Assembly (NCBI RefSeq): GCF_016765585.1
Contig: NZ_JAESWC010000002.1
Location: 744,001-808,000 of the forward strand
Direction of reading: 5' to 3'
Length of the DNA: 64,000 nt
Source: Clostridium rhizosphaerae
Lineage (GTDB): Bacteria; Bacillota; Clostridia; Clostridiales; Clostridiaceae
Within the stretch, counting starts at the first letter, position 1; each line of letters opens with the position of its first letter. A program made the translations under genes and the position numbers. Shown here in pieces: positions 60,576 to 64,000 of this stretch. The notes under the pieces are model-generated. The model did no database searches, was not told the DNA's origin, and saw only the letters and a list, made by a program, of their open reading frames with translations.

Positions 60576-60659
60576 TTTATGCAAAGATTAACTCTAAACA
60601 CCAAAGCACCTTTGTCAGGCTCTAATTACAAATTTATATTTAGAGAAAGAGGGATAAAC

Positions 60660-63329
60660 ATGAATTTAAAAATTAAATTAATATCGATTCTGACAATCTT
60701 TGCTATGCTGCTAACGTTAATTCCAAATATTCCTGTTTTTGCAGCTAATGGTATAACAAAGCTAATTGTACACTATCATAGATATGACAATAAATATTCA
60801 GGAAACATAGAAGCTGCTGCTTTAAATAATAATGCAGCAGGTACAATATCAGAAAAAACTACTGATGAGTATGGCTTAAAGATGACTTTTAATTTCTCCG
60901 GTTCTTCCAACGATGCGTATATAGGCTTTACGGTTAAAGAGGATAGTGTGTTTCCAAAGGATAAGAAGTATGTAAGAGCAAAAGATGGTCTGGCAGAAGT
61001 ATGGCTAATTGACGGTGATGCCCGTACGTATAATTCACCACAGCTTATAAATTCAAATCTCATAGTAAAAAAGAACAATAAAAGTTACATAGCAGTTGAA
61101 GATTCAACAAATCTTCTAAATCTAACTTATAAATATGGAAAAAATGGATATATGTTTGATGGTGCTGCAATAGGTACTGTTGATATATTAACTATATATC
61201 ATGATAAAGATTATTTTGAGATAAATATAAACAGTAATAGAATAGGTGCAAATGTTACAACTAATATGCTAAATTATTATACTGACGTAGTTTTCAATGA
61301 TGTAGATGGTTTTATGCAAAACAATAAATATTATTTATCACTGCCTTATATTGAAAGACTATTTCAGATAGGGACATTAACTATTAATAACAACAGCTAC
61401 CTTCTTAATAGGCAGAACTCAGCCTATGACCAAATAACCGCTGCTGCTGTCCCGGAGCAGGTTGGCTTTAATTCAGAAAAACTAAACAAAATTGATGACT
61501 ATATCAATAAGGAAGTAAATCAAGGTTTCCCTGGAGCTGCAGTAATCATTGTCAAGGACGGTAAGATTGTAAAAAATACTGCCTATGGTTACTTAAAGAA
61601 ATATGATACAGCTTATGTAGACGGAGCTTATCAGCCTGCTCAGCTTTTACCACAGTCACAATGGGAAAAAGCCTCAGTCAATTCATTATGGGATTTAGCA
61701 TCAAATACTAAAATGTATGCGACCAACTATGCAATACAAAAGCTTGTGTCAGAAGGAAAGTTAAATCTTGACCAGCCTATAAGCACTTTCCAGGGATGGC
61801 AGAATTACAAAGACAGCTATGTAACATATACCGGTAATTGGATTATAGGAAAAGGATTAACTAAGGCTGTAACCGGTAAGGAAACCGTAACTGTACGTGA
61901 CCTTCTTCATCACAGTGGAGGAAACATTCCTGATCCTCAATATCCAAATAAAAATGTTGCCGGCGACTTATGGTATCAAAGCAGCGACTTTACAAGCCGT
62001 GCAAAAATAATTGATATTATATGTAAAACTCCTCTGCAATATCAGCCTAGAACAAGCATCAGTTACAGTGACCTTGACTTTATGATACTTGGCCTTCTCG
62101 TTGAACAGGCAAGCGGCATGTCTCTTGACAAATATGTTGAAAATGAGATTTACGGAAAACTCGGCTTATCACATACAGTTTTCAATCCACTCCAAAAGGG
62201 TTTCTCAAAATCAGAAATAGCTGCTACAGAATTAAACGGAAACACCCGCGATGGACATATTAACTTCGGGCTTATGGAAGACGGCTCACCAGTTAATATC
62301 AGAAAATATACGCTTCAAGGCGAAGTCCATGACGAAAAAGCATGGTATACCATGGGCGGAGTATCCGGTCATGCAGGATTGTTCTCTACTACAGGTGATA
62401 TGGCTGTATTAACTCAGCTTATGCTTAATGGCGGTATTTATAATGGAACTCAAGTATTTACAAAGGAAGTTGCAGACCAATTTACAGCTCCATACAGCGT
62501 AGATCCAACTAAAGTGGATTCTTCTACCTACGGACTTGGCTGGAGATTAGCTTCAAAATCCTCTTCATACTGGTACTTTAATTGGGGACCTAGCAGAAGC
62601 ACCTATGGTCATCAAGGTTGGACAGGTACTTTAACAATTATTGATCCAGTTTATAATATGACTATCACTATGCTTACAAATTTAAGACATTCAAGCATAA
62701 TAAACAGCAAACTTGATTTTGATGGCTATAAAAACTACTCGATTGGTGACTTTGGTCCGATTACCGGTTTGATATATAACGCCCTTATGACAGATAAGAC
62801 TCCTTTAAACAGTGTAAAATTATCCTTAGATAAAACAAACCTTGAAAGAAATCAAACTGCTAATATCAGTTTAACAGGCTTTGGCAAAGGAGGTACTCCA
62901 ATAGACCTTACTAATGCAGCAATTAGTTACACCTCCTCAAATCCAAATACAGCCTCAGTAGAAAATGGTATTGTAACAGCTAAAGATACCGGTTCAGCAG
63001 ATATTTTTGCATCGGTATCACTTAACGGAGTTACCGTAGAATCTAATAAAGCTAAGGTTGAAGTTACTACCAGCATTAATTCTATTAGAAGACTTATTGA
63101 TGAATACCAGAAAAAAGGCGAGCTTACAAGCCCACTTCTGCCTCAGCTTAACAATAGCTTAGGTCAGGCTGAAAAATTTATAAATGACAAAAAACAAAAG
63201 CAAGCTGTAAGCCATATGGAGGATTTTATAAAGCATCTAAACAATTCCCCAATGGAAAATAATATTTCAAAACCTGCAAAAGACATATTAAATTCTGATG
63301 CAAAGGCTCTTATTAAACAATGGTCGTAA
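60660..63329 (+). CDS. Secreted beta-lactamase/PBP4-like serine hydrolase
   Basis: 889 residues. Signal peptide to Ala28 (VFA), an N-terminal beta-rich domain to about 255, a serine beta-lactamase/DD-peptidase-like domain (about 265-710) with SxxK at 348-351 (SNTK), YSD at 469-471 and HQG at 651-653, a Big_2-type Ig domain (about 718-803) and a C-terminal helical FIMAH-like domain (about 805-862). The third motif HxG and YSD differ from classical KTG and YxN, as in many PBP4/EstB members. Probable cell-surface esterase or peptidase. RBS AAAGAGGG. Confidence 0.85.
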   Translation: MNLKIKLISILTIFAMLLTLIPNIPVFAANGITKLIVHYHRYDNKYSGNIEAAALNNNAAGTISEKTTDEYGLKMTFNFSGSSNDAYIGFTVKEDSVFPKDKKYVRAKDGLAEVWLIDGDARTYNSPQLINSNLIVKKNNKSYIAVEDSTNLLNLTYKYGKNGYMFDGAAIGTVDILTIYHDKDYFEININSNRIGANVTTNMLNYYTDVVFNDVDGFMQNNKYYLSLPYIERLFQIGTLTINNNSYLLNRQNSAYDQITAAAVPEQVGFNSEKLNKIDDYINKEVNQGFPGAAVIIVKDGKIVKNTAYGYLKKYDTAYVDGAYQPAQLLPQSQWEKASVNSLWDLASNTKMYATNYAIQKLVSEGKLNLDQPISTFQGWQNYKDSYVTYTGNWIIGKGLTKAVTGKETVTVRDLLHHSGGNIPDPQYPNKNVAGDLWYQSSDFTSRAKIIDIICKTPLQYQPRTSISYSDLDFMILGLLVEQASGMSLDKYVENEIYGKLGLSHTVFNPLQKGFSKSEIAATELNGNTRDGHINFGLMEDGSPVNIRKYTLQGEVHDEKAWYTMGGVSGHAGLFSTTGDMAVLTQLMLNGGIYNGTQVFTKEVADQFTAPYSVDPTKVDSSTYGLGWRLASKSSSYWYFNWGPSRSTYGHQGWTGTLTIIDPVYNMTITMLTNLRHSSIINSKLDFDGYKNYSIGDFGPITGLIYNALMTDKTPLNSVKLSLDKTNLERNQTANISLTGFGKGGTPIDLTNAAISYTSSNPNTASVENGIVTAKDTGSADIFASVSLNGVTVESNKAKVEVTTSINSIRRLIDEYQKKGELTSPLLPQLNNSLGQAEKFINDKKQKQAVSHMEDFIKHLNNSPMENNISKPAKDILNSDAKALIKQWS

Positions 63330-63338
63330 TATAGTAAA

Positions 63339-63374
63339 AAAGCTGCCTGTGAAGCTCTACAGGCAGCTTTTACT
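63339..63374. terminator. Bidirectional terminator
   Basis: AAAGCTGCCTGT pairs with ACAGGCAGCTTT around GAAGCTCT, between the secreted hydrolase and the convergent PTS gene. Confidence 0.93.
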
Positions 63375-63376
63375 TT

Positions 63377-64000
63377 CTATTTAACTTTTATTACAGCAGC
63401 TTCTTCCTTAGCTTTTTTATTTCCATAGCTTACGTCTATGCTTTCAACATTATCCATGTTTGTTACTATAACTGCTGAAGTAAGGCTCTTAGCCTTTTCT
63501 CCCACTACTTTCGTATCAAAGCTTATTAAAAGATCGCCTTTTTTAACCTTGTCGCCTTGAGCAACGTGAGCTGTAAAACCTTCACCATTTAAGGCTACTG
63601 TATCAATACCTATATGAACTAAAACCTCAAGTCCGTTATCAGTTGTAACAGCAGCAGCATGCTTAGTTGGGAATAAAACAGTTACCTCTCCGTCTGCCGG
63701 AGCGTAAACTTCACCTTTAGCAGGGATTATTCCGAAGCCATCACCTAAAAGCATTGCTGAAAATACATCATCAGGAACCTTATCTAATGAAACAACTTCA
63801 CCTTCCATAGGGCTGTAAAGTGTATAAGAACCGGACTTAACCTTTTTATCCGCTGAAGTCACTGCAGTTTCCTTTTCATTAGCACTATCTTCTCTATTAG
63901 TTTGAAAAACACCACCCTTTGCTATAATAGCTTTCATATCATCTTTAATTCTTTCTGCTTCAGTTCCAAAAATAGCCTGAACACTGTTTCCTGCAGTTAA
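63377..64000 (-). CDS. Glucose-type PTS enzyme II, C-terminal IIB end plus IIA domain, 5' end cut by window edge
   Basis: The frame is open to the window end: upstream residues VQAIFGTEAERIKDD are the end of an IIB domain, and a linker leads to the IIA(Glc) domain (SPMEGEVVSLDKVPDDVF, TKHAAAVTTDNGLEVLVHIGIDTV with the phosphorylated His, DKVKKGDLLISFD). About 208 residues are visible. It is likely a IICBA glucose transporter (PtsG type) and may also serve as IIA for NagE, which lacks its own. An internal ATG at 63937 is not the true start. Confidence 0.88.
   Translation of the reverse strand, partial: LTAGNSVQAIFGTEAERIKDDMKAIIAKGGVFQTNREDSANEKETAVTSADKKVKSGSYTLYSPMEGEVVSLDKVPDDVFSAMLLGDGFGIIPAKGEVYAPADGEVTVLFPTKHAAAVTTDNGLEVLVHIGIDTVALNGEGFTAHVAQGDKVKKGDLLISFDTKVVGEKAKSLTSAVIVTNMDNVESIDVSYGNKKAKEEAAVIKVK

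Overview
The window is strongly AT-rich, densely coded and typical of a spore-forming anaerobic Clostridium. The evidence is GGAGG ribosome binding sites, CotF-family spore-coat genes flanking an alcohol dehydrogenase, an Agr-type peptide system, a clostridial zinc/rubredoxin-type protein, PTS sugar transporters, radical-SAM and hemerythrin proteins, and a probable selenoprotein. There is one tRNA gene (Glu, CTC). I see no rRNA, prophage, transposase or CRISPR array. Most genes end in clear hairpin-plus-U terminators; where these are missing, a family of long quasi-palindromic repeats usually occupies the 3' end.

Layout. 1-8.8 kb: endonuclease IV (partial), a DAACS-type symporter, the RNA-binding protein CvfB, two arginase-family paralogues with small ORFs between and after them, a rubredoxin-like membrane protein, a TetR regulator and a DUF2156 protein. 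8.8-12 kb (minus): a cobalamin lower-ligand salvage set (cobC, cobS, cblT-like, cblS-like). 12-16.7 kb: class II aldolase, a glutaredoxin-like gene with an in-frame TGA in its active site (probable selenoprotein), and a chemoreceptor. 16.8-22.5 kb (minus): a RibBA/RibD pair in which two of the four enzymatic domains have lost their catalytic residues, a tocopherol-cyclase-family protein, a secreted amidase-fold protein and UppP. 22.7-25 kb: a spore-coat cluster arranged like B. subtilis yraG-yraF-adhB-yraE-yraD. 25-33 kb: MATE exporter, DUF438/hemerythrin/PAS protein, radical SAM protein, TetR, dTDP-glucose dehydratase, a MerR-methyltransferase fusion with a readable MerR-type operator, and YmaF. 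33.4-41.5 kb: tRNA-Glu, NagE with a terminator-containing leader, an MBL hydrolase, a frameshifted ribosomal-protection-type GTPase, Tag, a YjbR/MmcQ protein and an NlpC/P60 hydrolase.

41.7-52.6 kb looks like one metabolic regulon: a TetR regulator, alpha/beta hydrolase and CoA-transferase, then a LivKFGMH ABC importer with a KASIII-fold enzyme and an SDR, and divergently a second alpha/beta hydrolase. Two copies of a 23-bp dyad lie in the divergent promoter region. 52.9-64 kb: an EEP-family protein, a MarR/MATE pair with three matching operators, a zinc-ribbon protein, an agr locus (agrB, duplicated structured RNA repeats, agrD, convergent AgrC/AgrA-like pair), a small membrane protein, a large secreted beta-lactamase/PBP4-like protein with an attenuator-like leader, and the C-terminal part of a glucose-type PTS enzyme II.

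The most unusual items are: the RibBA/RibD pair reduced to GTP cyclohydrolase II plus reductase; the UPHC selenoprotein candidate with a SECIS-like hairpin; at least six copies of long nested palindromes hugging the 3' ends of genes; and the tandem covarying RNA units between agrB and agrD. Assignments rest on reading translated sequence and remembered family motifs; no database search was run.
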